Shown: positions 17,196 through 26,409 of the stretch, one piece after another | Position numbering within the stretch: position 1 is the stretch's first letter | How the letters are laid out: each line of letters starts with the position of its first letter | Assembly (NCBI RefSeq): GCF_000224515.1 | Contig: NZ_AGAF01000164.1 | Span: forward strand, 1-64,000 | Origin: Desulfosporosinus sp. OT | Lineage (GTDB): Bacteria > Bacillota > Desulfitobacteriia > Desulfitobacteriales > Desulfitobacteriaceae | Direction: 5' to 3' | Length of the DNA stretch: 64,000 nt | Made by a program: the position numbers and the translations under genes | The notes under the pieces: model-generated | What the model was told of the DNA's origin: nothing | What the model saw: only the letters and a program-made list of their open reading frames with translations | Database searches by the model: none

Positions 17196-17621
17196 GACGG
17201 TGCACATGAAATGTGCCGTCTCCCGATCCTAGCGCAATTCAAGCATGCAACTCAAGAACCGTCCCTTCTCCCGCTTCTCCCGTTCGTTCTTCGACCCAAG
17301 CCCAGGACGCAGTATAACACGAGCACGAGGTCTTTACGTAAGCAGAATTAGCAAACTCCGTGAAAGCGACCGACCCCAAATACGGGGCAGGGCACAAGGT
17401 CCCTTCTCGCCATCCTGCAAGAAGGTTAATACGTGCGAAAACAGTGTTTTCGTGGGTCGTCGGATGGCACTTTTGGCACGATAGTCTCCAGTGGAGATTA
17501 TCGCCGTAGGCGGGTTCTTTAAAATAATGCTCTATCGCCGAAGGATGAACCCCGCTCCTCAAAGAAGGAGCTTGAACGACTAGTTTGCTCTGCGTCGTAA
17601 GCACCGAGCGCTGTGTTATGC
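17196..17621 (-). repeat. long dispersed repeat R, copy 2 (3' of smc)
   Basis: This roughly 425-nt block is homologous to 10543-10924. It contains the GACGGTGCACAT/ATGTGCCGTC hairpin (17196-17220), an inverted family P palindrome with compensated arms (CGAAAACAGTGTTTTCG, 17436-17452) and the CTCCACTGGAG palindrome (17479-17503). Beyond it, 17105-17185 repeats part of the same module again. The last four smc codons and stop lie in its first bases. Confidence 0.85.
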
Positions 17622-20600
17622 AAGTCGCTCATCAAGCTGGACAGAAAGCAATTTAGACACCCCGGATTCTTCCATCGTAATGCCGTATAATACATCGGCT
17701 GATTCCATAGTTCCTTTGCGGTGAGAAATAACAACAAATTGGACAGCATTCGATAAACGGTGAATATATTGGGCAAATCGCTGGACGTTAGAATCGTCCA
17801 ACGAAGCTTCAATCTCATCTAAAATACAAAACGGACTTGGTTTAACTCGCAGGAGAGCGAACAAAATTGCAATTGCCGTTAAAGCTCGTTCTCCCCCAGA
17901 CAAAAGGGAAAGAAGCTGTGGTTTCTTACCGGGTGGCTGAGCAATAATCTCGACCCCTGTTTCCAGTAAGTGATCAGGGTCTACCAAATGGAGTTCAGCA
18001 TTTCCGCCATGAAAGAGTTCTTTAAAAACCTCTTGAAAAGCTGCATTGACCGCATGAAAACTTTCTGCAAATCGTTCAGTCATAGTCTTATCTAGTTCGG
18101 AAATCAGTTGACGCAAGGTATGATTAGCCTCAACCAAATCACTCTGTTGAGCCAACATAAACTCCTGCCTTGCCTGCATTTTTGGGTATTCTTCAATAGC
18201 TGCTTGGTTAATTGGGCCTAACGCTTCAATTTGATGTTTTAGTTCTTGAAGCCTCCGCTCTAAAACTGCCCTTTCTTCCTCGGTCTGATAAGGCATCGCC
18301 TCTTCCCAAGTAAGGGAAAATTCCTCTGCCAATCGGGTTAACCCTACTTCACATTCGGTTTCCCAACGCACAACTCTGATATCGTTGGCATGCAGACGTT
18401 GTTCAAGCGCATGCGCTCCCTGACGCTTGGACTGTATCTCTTGTTCCTGATCAAGGACACGGGCCCCTAGACCCTCCCGCTCGAGTCTAGATTGCATTAA
18501 AGCATATTGCTGTGCCTCCTGGGCAAGTGAATGTTCTTCCAGTTGTTGGTTCAACACCTCTTGCTCTTTTTCTAGCACTTGACGGTTTTCTTGCAGATTA
18601 GTCCTATTTTGTTTCTTATGTCCTAGATCCGATTCATTTTCTCGGTAGACCCGATGTTCCTGGTCAAGTTGCTCCATGCATTGCGTTAATTCTTGCTCCC
18701 ACTTGGCTAAGCGAACCTTCTCTTGGGTTAGCTGCTCCACGTACGATTCGATCTCTCCTGCCGCAGATTTGGCTTCTTGCTCTCTCTGGTTGAACTCCTC
18801 ACGTAAATCGTGCGCTATTTTTTCCGCAGTTTCTAAACGATCCGACAAGCTCCTTAACCCTTGAACTAACTCGTCTTTCTGGACGATAATTCCCTCTTGT
18901 CGAAGACCTAACCCAGCTAAATCGCTCTCTAATCGCTGGAGTTGCCTCAGAACGTTCTCGTGTACCGCCCCAAGCATGATCTGCTGTTCCTTATCTGCCT
19001 GTTGCTTAAAGGCTAAATGCTCTAAACTCTCCTGTATTTCACGCTGACGCGTCTCAAGTTCCAATAATCCCCTTTGTTCCACCTCTAAGTCTTTTTCCAT
19101 TTGCCTTAAGGACGTTCGCAGGGTCTCAATTTCTCGAGAGCGAGCCAGCAGATTTCCACCCTTGCGTTGAATACTCCCTCCGCTGAGAGATCCCCCCGGA
19201 TGGACTTGGTCCCCCTCCAAGGTTACAATGCGCAGTTTATATCCGGATGTTCGCGCGATCCGAGTCGCAGCGTCCATATCTGCGACCACCACAATACGCC
19301 CGAGGAGAAATTCAATCGCCGTTCGATACAATTTGTCATGCGTTACAAGATCAACAGCGATCCCAATATATCCAGGGTCCCTCTCCACTGCCCTGCTTAC
19401 GGACATCCGATTCCCTTGAATAACATCGAGGGGAAGGAAAGTTACTCGCCCCAATTGATGGGACTTCAAATAAGCAATCGCGGTTTTAGCTGCCTGTTCA
19501 TTTTCAGCCACAACATTTTGCATCCCTGCTCCAAGAGCTGTTTCCAAGGCCGTTTCATATTTTTCATGCACTGTAATCAGATCAGCAACCGTCCCACAGA
19601 GGCTTAAGCATTCCGTTCTTCCTTTTTTCTTGGCGAGCATCAGCTCACGCACCCCACGTTGATACCCTTCAAAGGAATCTTCTAAAGATTGCAAAGCCTG
19701 CGTCCGTGCTCTAGCTTGATTGATAAGAGTTTTATGTTTTTGTAGTTCGAGATTTTTCTCTTGATGAAGCCCTTTTAGATTATCCCGTTCTACCCTCAGT
19801 CTTAAACCTTCATTTTCTAAAATGCGAGCTTGCGCTTCCATCTGAACCAGTTCTTTTTCCTGAGCTTCATAAGCTTCATTCAATAATTCAAGCTCATGCT
19901 TTTTGATCACTTTCTCTTGCTCACATTGAAGGACTTGTTGTTCTAGTGAAGCAAGAGTATGACGAGTTCCAGTCAACTCATTGGACCAATTGGCTTGCTC
20001 AGTCAAGGCTTGAAAGAGGTCAGCCTTTATTCTATCTATATCTTCAGCTAAGTTATTCTCTCGAACAACATTAAGTTGTTGCTCTTGATCTGTAACCTTG
20101 CGCTGAGATTCTTCAACTGTATGCGTTAAAACCGCTCGCTTGGCAGCAAGAGTTTTAATCCTTTCATGTAAATGATTAAGTTTGTTCTCATCCTCAAGAA
20201 TCTCCTGGTTCAGCCTCATGGTTTGCTCATCAAAATATCGGAAACGTTCAGTACGAATACTAAGGTCATGTTTTAAGGCATTGAAAGCTTGCTCAGCTTG
20301 AAAAACCTCACCTTGCTTCCGCTGTATCTCTTCATCTAACTTTTTTAGTTCAAACTTATCTTCAATATTCCGACTTTCTTTGAGCCCCAAAACTGCTTGA
20401 GCCTCTACCACACTGGTTTGCAGGGTTTCCGATTCTTGTGCAGCTTTTGACAATTTCTGCTTTACTTCCGTAATGTCTAGAACAACCCACTGGATTTCTA
20501 GGCGTTTTTGCTCAAGCGTGAGAGCAAGGCTTTGTTCGGCCACTTGGGCTTGGGCAGCCAGAGGAGTCAGTTGCCCCTCAATTTCCCGCACTATATCTTC

Positions 20601-21197
20601 GAGACGTTGCAAATTAAGTATCGTAGCATCAAGACGCTTCAAGGCTTCGCGCTTTCTGATACGATACTTGGTTATCCCAGCCGCCTCTTCAATCAATGAT
20701 CGACGTTCTTCCGATTTCAGGTTTAAGATTTCCTCAACCCGCCCCTGCCCAATGATCGAAAATCCTTCTTTTCCAGATCCTGTGTCCATAAATAGTTCCT
20801 GAATATCTTTAAGCCGGCAGGCAGCTTTGTTAATTAAATACTGCCCTTCACCGTCACGGTAGACTCGCCGTGTAATAGTGACTTCCCGAAAGTCTAACGG
20901 GAAAATCCCTGTTGAGTTATCAAAAATAAGGGAAACTTCTGCCATGCCGACAGGACGTCGCTGTGCGCTCCCCGCAAAAATTACATCTTCCATCTTTGCT
21001 CCGCGCAGACTCTTAGCACTTTGTTCCCCTAGAACCCAGCGAACCGCATCAGCGACATTGCTTTTTCCGCTCCCGTTCGGCCCAACAATTACGCTTAAAC
21101 CATGACCCAATTCTAACTTGACACGATCAGCGAACGACTTAAACCCCTGAATATGAATTCCCTTCAAGAAAGCTGGGAAATTCTCAGGTTTAGCCAT
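17616..21197 (-). CDS. smc: chromosome segregation ATPase SMC
   Basis: SMC condenses and helps segregate chromosomes with ScpA and ScpB. The 1193-residue protein has Walker A GPNGSGKSN at 39-47, two long coiled coils (about 170-500 and 680-1020), a hinge (about 510-660), the ABC signature LLSGGERALTAIA and Walker B FCILDEIEASLDD near the C-terminus. It overlaps rnc by 8 nt, forming the rnc-smc-ftsY order typical of Firmicutes. The C-terminal SVQLDERLA is encoded partly by bases matching repeat R. Confidence 0.97.
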   Translation of the reverse strand: MAKPENFPAFLKGIHIQGFKSFADRVKLELGHGLSVIVGPNGSGKSNVADAVRWVLGEQSAKSLRGAKMEDVIFAGSAQRRPVGMAEVSLIFDNSTGIFPLDFREVTITRRVYRDGEGQYLINKAACRLKDIQELFMDTGSGKEGFSIIGQGRVEEILNLKSEERRSLIEEAAGITKYRIRKREALKRLDATILNLQRLEDIVREIEGQLTPLAAQAQVAEQSLALTLEQKRLEIQWVVLDITEVKQKLSKAAQESETLQTSVVEAQAVLGLKESRNIEDKFELKKLDEEIQRKQGEVFQAEQAFNALKHDLSIRTERFRYFDEQTMRLNQEILEDENKLNHLHERIKTLAAKRAVLTHTVEESQRKVTDQEQQLNVVRENNLAEDIDRIKADLFQALTEQANWSNELTGTRHTLASLEQQVLQCEQEKVIKKHELELLNEAYEAQEKELVQMEAQARILENEGLRLRVERDNLKGLHQEKNLELQKHKTLINQARARTQALQSLEDSFEGYQRGVRELMLAKKKGRTECLSLCGTVADLITVHEKYETALETALGAGMQNVVAENEQAAKTAIAYLKSHQLGRVTFLPLDVIQGNRMSVSRAVERDPGYIGIAVDLVTHDKLYRTAIEFLLGRIVVVADMDAATRIARTSGYKLRIVTLEGDQVHPGGSLSGGSIQRKGGNLLARSREIETLRTSLRQMEKDLEVEQRGLLELETRQREIQESLEHLAFKQQADKEQQIMLGAVHENVLRQLQRLESDLAGLGLRQEGIIVQKDELVQGLRSLSDRLETAEKIAHDLREEFNQREQEAKSAAGEIESYVEQLTQEKVRLAKWEQELTQCMEQLDQEHRVYRENESDLGHKKQNRTNLQENRQVLEKEQEVLNQQLEEHSLAQEAQQYALMQSRLEREGLGARVLDQEQEIQSKRQGAHALEQRLHANDIRVVRWETECEVGLTRLAEEFSLTWEEAMPYQTEEERAVLERRLQELKHQIEALGPINQAAIEEYPKMQARQEFMLAQQSDLVEANHTLRQLISELDKTMTERFAESFHAVNAAFQEVFKELFHGGNAELHLVDPDHLLETGVEIIAQPPGKKPQLLSLLSGGERALTAIAILFALLRVKPSPFCILDEIEASLDDSNVQRFAQYIHRLSNAVQFVVISHRKGTMESADVLYGITMEESGVSKLLSVQLDERLA

Positions 21198-21975
21198 CGT
21201 TCTCCCTCCCCCAGACTTCTAACACCTGTTGAGCGGCATGTTGCTCGGCCTCTTTCTTGGTACGGCCCACACCTTTTCCCATTAAATTGCCTTGTAGGAA
21301 AACACCCGCCGTGAAGCATTTATTGTGATCAGGTCCTTCTTCCGCTAGGATTTGATAATTTACTTCTTTTTCTTCCCGTTGTGCTTTTTCCTGTAATACG
21401 GTTTTATAGTCACCGTAATTCCCTTCGGCAACTTCGTTGATAGACGGTTTGAGTAACTCTAAAATAACCCTCCGCGCCTCTTGTAATCCGTATTGCAAGT
21501 AGATTGCTCCTACCACTGCTTCCCAGGCATCAGCTAAGATAGAGGGGCGTTCACGTCCACCGGATACCTGCTCCCCTTTCCCTAATAAAAGCTCTTGCCC
21601 CAGCTCTATTTCATGAGCTTTGTGAGCCAACGTCGTTTCATTCACAACAGCAGCCCGCATTTTTGTTAGTTCTCCTTCTGGCCGATCTGGATAACTCAAA
21701 TACAGATATTCCGCAATCACAAAGTCCAAAATCGCATCGCCTAAAAACTCAAGACGTTGGTTATTTTCTTTGCCGAACTGCGGATTTTCAAATACATACG
21801 AAGGATGAGTCAAGGCTGTACTGAACAAGCGATTCGGCAGGGTCTGCAGTCCCAATCGCTTTGCTAACTTTAGTCCTGGTTCCTGTTTGAGAGAGGTCAC
21901 GACATATTTTTTTCGTCCTGACCTTCCCTCCGTCTTCATGTGATTCGTAGTCGCGTTACGGCTCTTTTCGACCAT
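21190..21975 (-). CDS. rnc: ribonuclease III
   Basis: RNase III cleaves double-stranded RNA, including rRNA precursors. The catalytic signature NNQRLEFLGDAILDFVIAEY is at about residues 93-112, the second acidic site LADAWEAVVGAIYLQYG follows, and a C-terminal dsRNA-binding domain ends GRTKKEAEQHAAQQVLEVW. 261 residues, with a basic N-terminal extension of about 25 residues; a later start is possible. Confidence 0.95.
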   Translation of the reverse strand: MVEKSRNATTNHMKTEGRSGRKKYVVTSLKQEPGLKLAKRLGLQTLPNRLFSTALTHPSYVFENPQFGKENNQRLEFLGDAILDFVIAEYLYLSYPDRPEGELTKMRAAVVNETTLAHKAHEIELGQELLLGKGEQVSGGRERPSILADAWEAVVGAIYLQYGLQEARRVILELLKPSINEVAEGNYGDYKTVLQEKAQREEKEVNYQILAEEGPDHNKCFTAGVFLQGNLMGKGVGRTKKEAEQHAAQQVLEVWGRENDG

Positions 21976-21995
21976 TTATTTAGATCTCCTTACCT

Positions 21996-23237
21996 TTAGG
22001 CAAATTTTTTTAAGACGATGGTTGCATTATGCCCACCAAAACCAAAGGTATTAGACATTACCACATTAAGCTCTTGTTTTCGAGCACTATTAGGGACATA
22101 GTCCAGATCACATTCTGGATCTGGCTCTCCATAGTTTATCGTCGGCGGGATCGCGCCCCGCTCGATAGCGATAGCACAAATAATGGCCTCAATCGCTCCG
22201 GCAGCTCCGGTTAGGTGTCCAGTCATTGATTTGGTCGAACTAATCGCCAGTTTGGCTGCATAACTTTCAAATACGGTTTTAATGGCAGCCGTTTCCGTTG
22301 CATCATTAGGCCCAGTGCCAGTTCCATGAGCATTAATATAATCAACATCTTCTGCACTTACTTTTGCATCCTCTAAGGCAAGGCGCATAGCACGAGCTGC
22401 TCCAGCTCCACCAGGAACCGGAGTCGTAATATGATAGGCATCTGATGTGCTTCCATAACCGGCCAGTTCAGCATAAATACGCGCACCACGTGCCTTGGCG
22501 TGCTCTAACGATTCTAAGATCAAAACTCCTGCTCCTTCACCCATGACAAAACCGCTACGTCGTTTATCAAAAGGGCGGCACGCTTGTTCTGGATTGTCTT
22601 TTTCTGTAGACATCGCCTTCATGGCACAAAAACCAGCAAACGCTAACTTTGTAATTGGGGCCTCTGTTCCTCCACAAAACACAACATCAGCCTCTCCACG
22701 TTGGATCATTCGCAACGCTTCTCCAATCGCATTGGTTGCTGAAGCACAAGCCGTGGCAACGGTCATACTAGATCCTTGTAAACCGAACTCTATCGATAAA
22801 TGTCCAGCCGCCATGTTGCTAATCAGCATAGGAACAAAAAATGGGCTAATCCGACCACTTCCCTTATTCATGAGCACCTCTTTTTGTTCTTCGAACGTTA
22901 TCACACCACCAATCCCGCAGCCCATAACAGCCCCAGCCCGTTCTTTATTCACTTTTTCTAAGTCCAGCCCAGAATCTGACAAGGCCATCTTTGCTGCTGC
23001 AATGGCAAACTGAGCAAAACGGTCCATGTGGCGACTTTCCTTTTTATTGATCCACTCAGTTGGTTCAAAATCTTTAACCTCTGCCGCAACCTTAGTTGGC
23101 AACTGTTCAGTATCAAAACGGGTTAACAGGCCGATTCCGGACTTTCCTTCGATTAAGTTGTTCCAAAATTCATCCAGTTGGTTTCCCACGGGAGAGACAA
23201 CACCCATCCCTGTAATAACTGCACGGTGTTTCAACAC
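21996..23237 (-). CDS. fabF: beta-ketoacyl-ACP synthase II
   Basis: FabF elongates acyl-ACP by condensation with malonyl-ACP. The Cys-His-His triad is visible: C164 in ATACASATNA, His in NAHGTGTGPNDATE and His in NTFGFGGHNATIVLKK. 413 residues. The start is GTG or the TTG directly after it; both follow AAGGAGG at the end of the upstream FabK-like gene, with which it overlaps. The plsC/fab genes continue upstream. Confidence 0.95.
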   Translation of the reverse strand: MLKHRAVITGMGVVSPVGNQLDEFWNNLIEGKSGIGLLTRFDTEQLPTKVAAEVKDFEPTEWINKKESRHMDRFAQFAIAAAKMALSDSGLDLEKVNKERAGAVMGCGIGGVITFEEQKEVLMNKGSGRISPFFVPMLISNMAAGHLSIEFGLQGSSMTVATACASATNAIGEALRMIQRGEADVVFCGGTEAPITKLAFAGFCAMKAMSTEKDNPEQACRPFDKRRSGFVMGEGAGVLILESLEHAKARGARIYAELAGYGSTSDAYHITTPVPGGAGAARAMRLALEDAKVSAEDVDYINAHGTGTGPNDATETAAIKTVFESYAAKLAISSTKSMTGHLTGAAGAIEAIICAIAIERGAIPPTINYGEPDPECDLDYVPNSARKQELNVVMSNTFGFGGHNATIVLKKFA

Positions 23238-24190
23238 TCTTCCTCCTTAAAGCTGAGTATACCTTTTTTGATATCCTCAAAGATTTTATGCACCGATAAA
23301 ACTTCTTTAATTTTATGAACATTAGCCCCAGAAAATATAAGACCCTCCCGCACATCACCCTCTTGGGCCATAACTAAGCGACTGATAATGCAGAAATTCC
23401 CCTCACACTGCTTAAGGCAACCCCTACATTTCGTCGGCTTGACATCAATTTTATCATCGAGTAATTGGGTAAAGGGATTCTTTATTCCCCGGGCCGGCAT
23501 TCCGACAGGACTATGAATGGACACGATGTCTTCTTCAGTAGCTTTTAGCATTTCTTCTTTCCAAGCTAGAGCTGCACTGCTCTCTTCGCTTAGCGCAAAG
23601 CGAGTTCCCATTTGCACCCCATCAGCGCCGAGTTTCAGTGTCTTGGCGACGTCTTGTCCATCAATAAAGCCACCCGCACCGATTACAGGAATACTGACCG
23701 CTGCTATTACTTCTGGGAGGATATCGTGTATTGATCGATCCGTACCTAAATGCCCGCCAGCCTCAACTCCCTCCACAATCACTGCAGCGGCCCCCAACTT
23801 TTCAGATAGTTTAGCAAGTTTAGCAGAGGAGACAATCGGCACGACCGGAATGCCCTTTTCCTTGCCCCAAGTGAACATATCCCTAGAAAAGCCAGCTCCG
23901 GAAACCAAAAGATCAATCTTCTCGTCAAACGCGGCGTGAACCAACTGAGCGAACTCACGGACAGCGAACATAATATTTACCCCAATAATCCCTTTAGTGC
24001 GCCGACGTGCTTCACGAATTTCTGTAATCAGTTCCTCCACAGACAAACCACTACCTGCAATTATTCCGATTCCGCCCTCTTCAGCAACAGCCGCTGCGAG
24101 AGGAGCCATGGATATCCTTACGGCCATTCCTCCTTGTATAACAGGAATTTTAGCCACTAAATTGCCAATACGAAGTTCGGGTATTTTCAC
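23231..24190 (-). CDS. FabK-like / nitronate monooxygenase-family flavoprotein
   Basis: The 319-residue protein has the FMN-binding TIM-barrel pattern of the FabK/NPD family: PVIQGGMAVRISM at the N-terminus, VEGVEAGGHLGTD, IPVIGAGGFIDGQDV and LGADGVQMGTRFA. Unlike the second copy at 26410 it has a C-terminal Cys-rich motif CRGCLKQCEGNFC (C-x2-C-x3-C-x4-C), which suggests a metal or Fe-S site. It may be an enoyl-ACP reductase paralogue or an oxidoreductase of a different substrate. GTG start, SD AGGGAGG. It overlaps fabF and has its own upstream dyad; the acpP terminator separates it from the main fab operon. Confidence 0.8.
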   Translation of the reverse strand: MKIPELRIGNLVAKIPVIQGGMAVRISMAPLAAAVAEEGGIGIIAGSGLSVEELITEIREARRRTKGIIGVNIMFAVREFAQLVHAAFDEKIDLLVSGAGFSRDMFTWGKEKGIPVVPIVSSAKLAKLSEKLGAAAVIVEGVEAGGHLGTDRSIHDILPEVIAAVSIPVIGAGGFIDGQDVAKTLKLGADGVQMGTRFALSEESSAALAWKEEMLKATEEDIVSIHSPVGMPARGIKNPFTQLLDDKIDVKPTKCRGCLKQCEGNFCIISRLVMAQEGDVREGLIFSGANVHKIKEVLSVHKIFEDIKKGILSFKEEEC

Positions 24191-24213
24191 AATGTTTCCT
24201 CCCTGTCAGGTTC

Positions 24214-24234
24214 TACCTGAACTATAGTCAGGTA
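24214..24234. promoter_or_regulatory. dyad upstream of the FabK-like/fabF unit (candidate operator)
   Basis: TACCTGA and TCAGGTA flank a 7-nt centre (ACTATAG on the plus strand), 24-44 nt upstream of the GTG start. On the minus strand the centre contains TATAGT, which could be a -10 element overlapped by the operator; no good -35 was found. A lone half-site (ACCTGAC) follows closer to the gene. Confidence 0.5.
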
Positions 24235-24420
24235 TGAGTAGCAAAACTTCTAAACATCTATCTGAACTCTCCCCCAGAATCGTGGTTCGTTGTTCGATGT
24301 TCGATGTTCGAATAACGAATATACCCCTACATAAACTTACTAAACTCAGCTGAAATTCAAAACTTCAACAGGAGCAAGTTTCATTACAAACAAGTATTCA
24401 GGAGAAAGATTGTCTTCCTA

Positions 24421-24453
24421 AAAGAAAGCCCCGCATCAGAGTACGGGACCTTT
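24421..24453 (-). terminator. intrinsic terminator after acpP
   Basis: On the minus strand AAAG-TCCCG pairs with CGGGG-CTTT with one bulged G and an 8-nt loop, followed by a T-rich run (CTTTCTTTT). It lies 7 nt past the acpP stop and separates the fapR-acpP operon from the FabK-like/fabF unit. Confidence 0.7.
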
Positions 24454-24459
24454 TCTTGG

Positions 24460-24687
24460 TTATTTGTTATCCTGGATGTAGCTCACTGCATTTCCAACTG
24501 TCCGGATCTTTTCAGCTTCCTCGTCCGGAATATCCAAGTCGAATGCCTCTTCAAGAGCCATAATCAATTCAACGATATCCAAAGAATCCGCATTTAGCTC
24601 TTCAAAGGAGGTCTCTGGGGTAACATTGGCTTCATCTACCCCAAGTTGTTCGACGACGATGGCTTTTACTTTATCGAAAACTCCCAT
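24460..24687 (-). CDS. acpP: acyl carrier protein
   Basis: ACP carries growing acyl chains on a phosphopantetheine arm attached to S35 in the motif [10 protein letters not shown]. The 75-residue acidic protein has the usual four-helix pattern. SD GAGGAGG. It is the last gene of the fapR-plsX-fabH-fabK-fabD-fabG-acpP operon, followed by a terminator. Confidence 0.97.
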   Translation of the reverse strand: MGVFDKVKAIVVEQLGVDEANVTPETSFEELNADSLDIVELIMALEEAFDLDIPDEEAEKIRTVGNAVSYIQDNK

Positions 24688-24722
24688 GCTGCTTCTTCAC
24701 CTCCTCTCACAGATCAGATTGG

Positions 24723-25466
24723 TTATATTTCCATACCTCCATCGACACAAAAGGTTTGACCTGTTATGTAAGATGCCTCTGGGGACACAAGGAAACGAAC
24801 TGCTTTGGCAACGTCTTCAGGCTTTCCTAAGCGGCCGAGCGGGATTCCGCGCAAGACTTCACTTTGGACCCCTTCTGGTAAGGTTTCCGTCATATCTGTA
24901 ATAATATACCCAGGAGCAACCACATTGACGCGAATTCCGCGGGGTGCCAGCTCCTTGGCAATGGACTTTGAAAAGCCGATAACCCCGGCTTTAGCTGCCG
25001 CATAATTGGCTTGCCCTGCGTTTCCGGAAAGACCCACTACAGAGGAAATATTAACAATAACACCTGACCGTTGTTTGAGCATTCCTTTGCTTACTGCTTT
25101 GGTGCAGAGAAAAACTCCTTTGAGATTTGTAGCCAAAACCGCATCCCAATCTGCTTCTTTCATGCGGAGCAGTAAAGAATCTCGAGTAATCCCGGCATTG
25201 TTGACCAGAATATTAATTTTCCCGTAATGGTCTAAGGTGGTTTGAATTAACCGATCAACATCATCTGCTTGACTAACATCCGCTTGAACGGCCAGACACT
25301 CCCCACCAGCTTTACGGATCAGCTCGACCGTTTCCTCTGCTTTATCGGAACGTCCTGCGTAATTAACAACAACTTTCGCACCCGCAACTGCTAATTCCAG
25401 AGCAATGGCGCGCCCGATCCCACGCCCACTCCCCGTAACAATCGCAACGCTATCATTCAGCATCAT
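24723..25466 (-). CDS. fabG: 3-oxoacyl-ACP reductase
   Basis: FabG is the NADPH-dependent reductase of fatty-acid elongation. The short-chain dehydrogenase signatures are present: TGSGRGIGRA near residue 12, NNAGITRDSLL, the catalytic Ser in INISSVVGLSGNAGQ and YAAAKAG (Tyr-Lys). C-terminal SYITGQTFCVDGGMEI is typical of FabG. 247 residues; start may be the second Met. Confidence 0.95.
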   Translation of the reverse strand: MMLNDSVAIVTGSGRGIGRAIALELAVAGAKVVVNYAGRSDKAEETVELIRKAGGECLAVQADVSQADDVDRLIQTTLDHYGKINILVNNAGITRDSLLLRMKEADWDAVLATNLKGVFLCTKAVSKGMLKQRSGVIVNISSVVGLSGNAGQANYAAAKAGVIGFSKSIAKELAPRGIRVNVVAPGYIITDMTETLPEGVQSEVLRGIPLGRLGKPEDVAKAVRFLVSPEASYITGQTFCVDGGMEI

Positions 25467-25467
25467 T

Positions 25468-26406
25468 TTAACGACTCTCCTTCAAATATGCAAGTGACTT
25501 TTTTAAAGACGCCATATCCTCGACGCGGAGAAGATTAACACCTGGGGCTATTTTTTTAATTAAACCAGTTAGGACTTTGCCGGGTCCGCACTCTACAAAG
25601 GTATCGACCCCTACGTCCAACAGATAACGAACCGATTGCTCCCATCGAACAGCACCGCTAACTTGCTCAATTAACGTGTTCACAGTACGCTCAGGCGAAA
25701 TTACCTCTCTGGCGTCAATGTTCGCAATCACAGGGCAACGAGGAGTATTCCAAGACACACTCTCTAAAACCGGCTGTAGATCTGCACCAACTTTGTCCAT
25801 AAGGTGTGAATGAAATGGCCCGCTCACTACGAGCGGTATTGCTCGTTTCGCCCCCAACTCTTTCGCCCTCTCTATAGCAAAAGCAAGCGCCTTAGGTTCT
25901 CCAGAAATAACCACCTGTCCCGGGCAATTATAATTCGCTGGGGCAACCACGCCTAACTCTGCAGCACTAAGGCAGGCTTCTTCCACCTGCTCAGCCGAAA
26001 GCCCCAAGATCGCAGCCATACCACCTCCACCAGCCGGAACAGCACCTTGCATGATTTCTCCACGTTTCCTAACGACCCGTAAGGCCTCAGCCAAGGTTAG
26101 ACTACCCACAGCTACATGGGCAGAATACTCGCCGAGGCTGTGCCCGGCAACATAATCCGGCTCAATGCCTGCCTCACGCAGGAGCAACCCAGCCACTGCA
26201 CTTACTAGTAATATTGCTGGTTGGGTGTTAGCGGTCTGTTGAAGTTCTTCTTCTGGTCCTTCCTCTAGTACAGCGATGAATTTATTCCCTAAGATCTCCA
26301 GTGCAGTCTCCCGCGCGTCGACTCCGCTAGGAGACTGAAATAGTTCCTTTCCCATTCCGACATACTGAGATCCTTGTCCTGGAAAAACAAAGGCCAGCTT
26401 ACCCAA
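25468..26406 (-). CDS. fabD: malonyl CoA-ACP transacylase
   Basis: FabD moves malonyl groups from CoA to ACP. The nucleophile S90 sits in VAGHSLGEYSA; FPGQGSQYVGMGK marks the N-terminus and VSGPFHSHLMDK holds the catalytic His. The start is TTG behind GAGAGGGG located at the end of fabK. 312 residues. One base lies between its stop and fabG's start. Confidence 0.95.
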   Translation of the reverse strand: MGKLAFVFPGQGSQYVGMGKELFQSPSGVDARETALEILGNKFIAVLEEGPEEELQQTANTQPAILLVSAVAGLLLREAGIEPDYVAGHSLGEYSAHVAVGSLTLAEALRVVRKRGEIMQGAVPAGGGGMAAILGLSAEQVEEACLSAAELGVVAPANYNCPGQVVISGEPKALAFAIERAKELGAKRAIPLVVSGPFHSHLMDKVGADLQPVLESVSWNTPRCPVIANIDAREVISPERTVNTLIEQVSGAVRWEQSVRYLLDVGVDTFVECGPGKVLTGLIKKIAPGVNLLRVEDMASLKKSLAYLKESR

Positions 26407-26409
26407 AAT

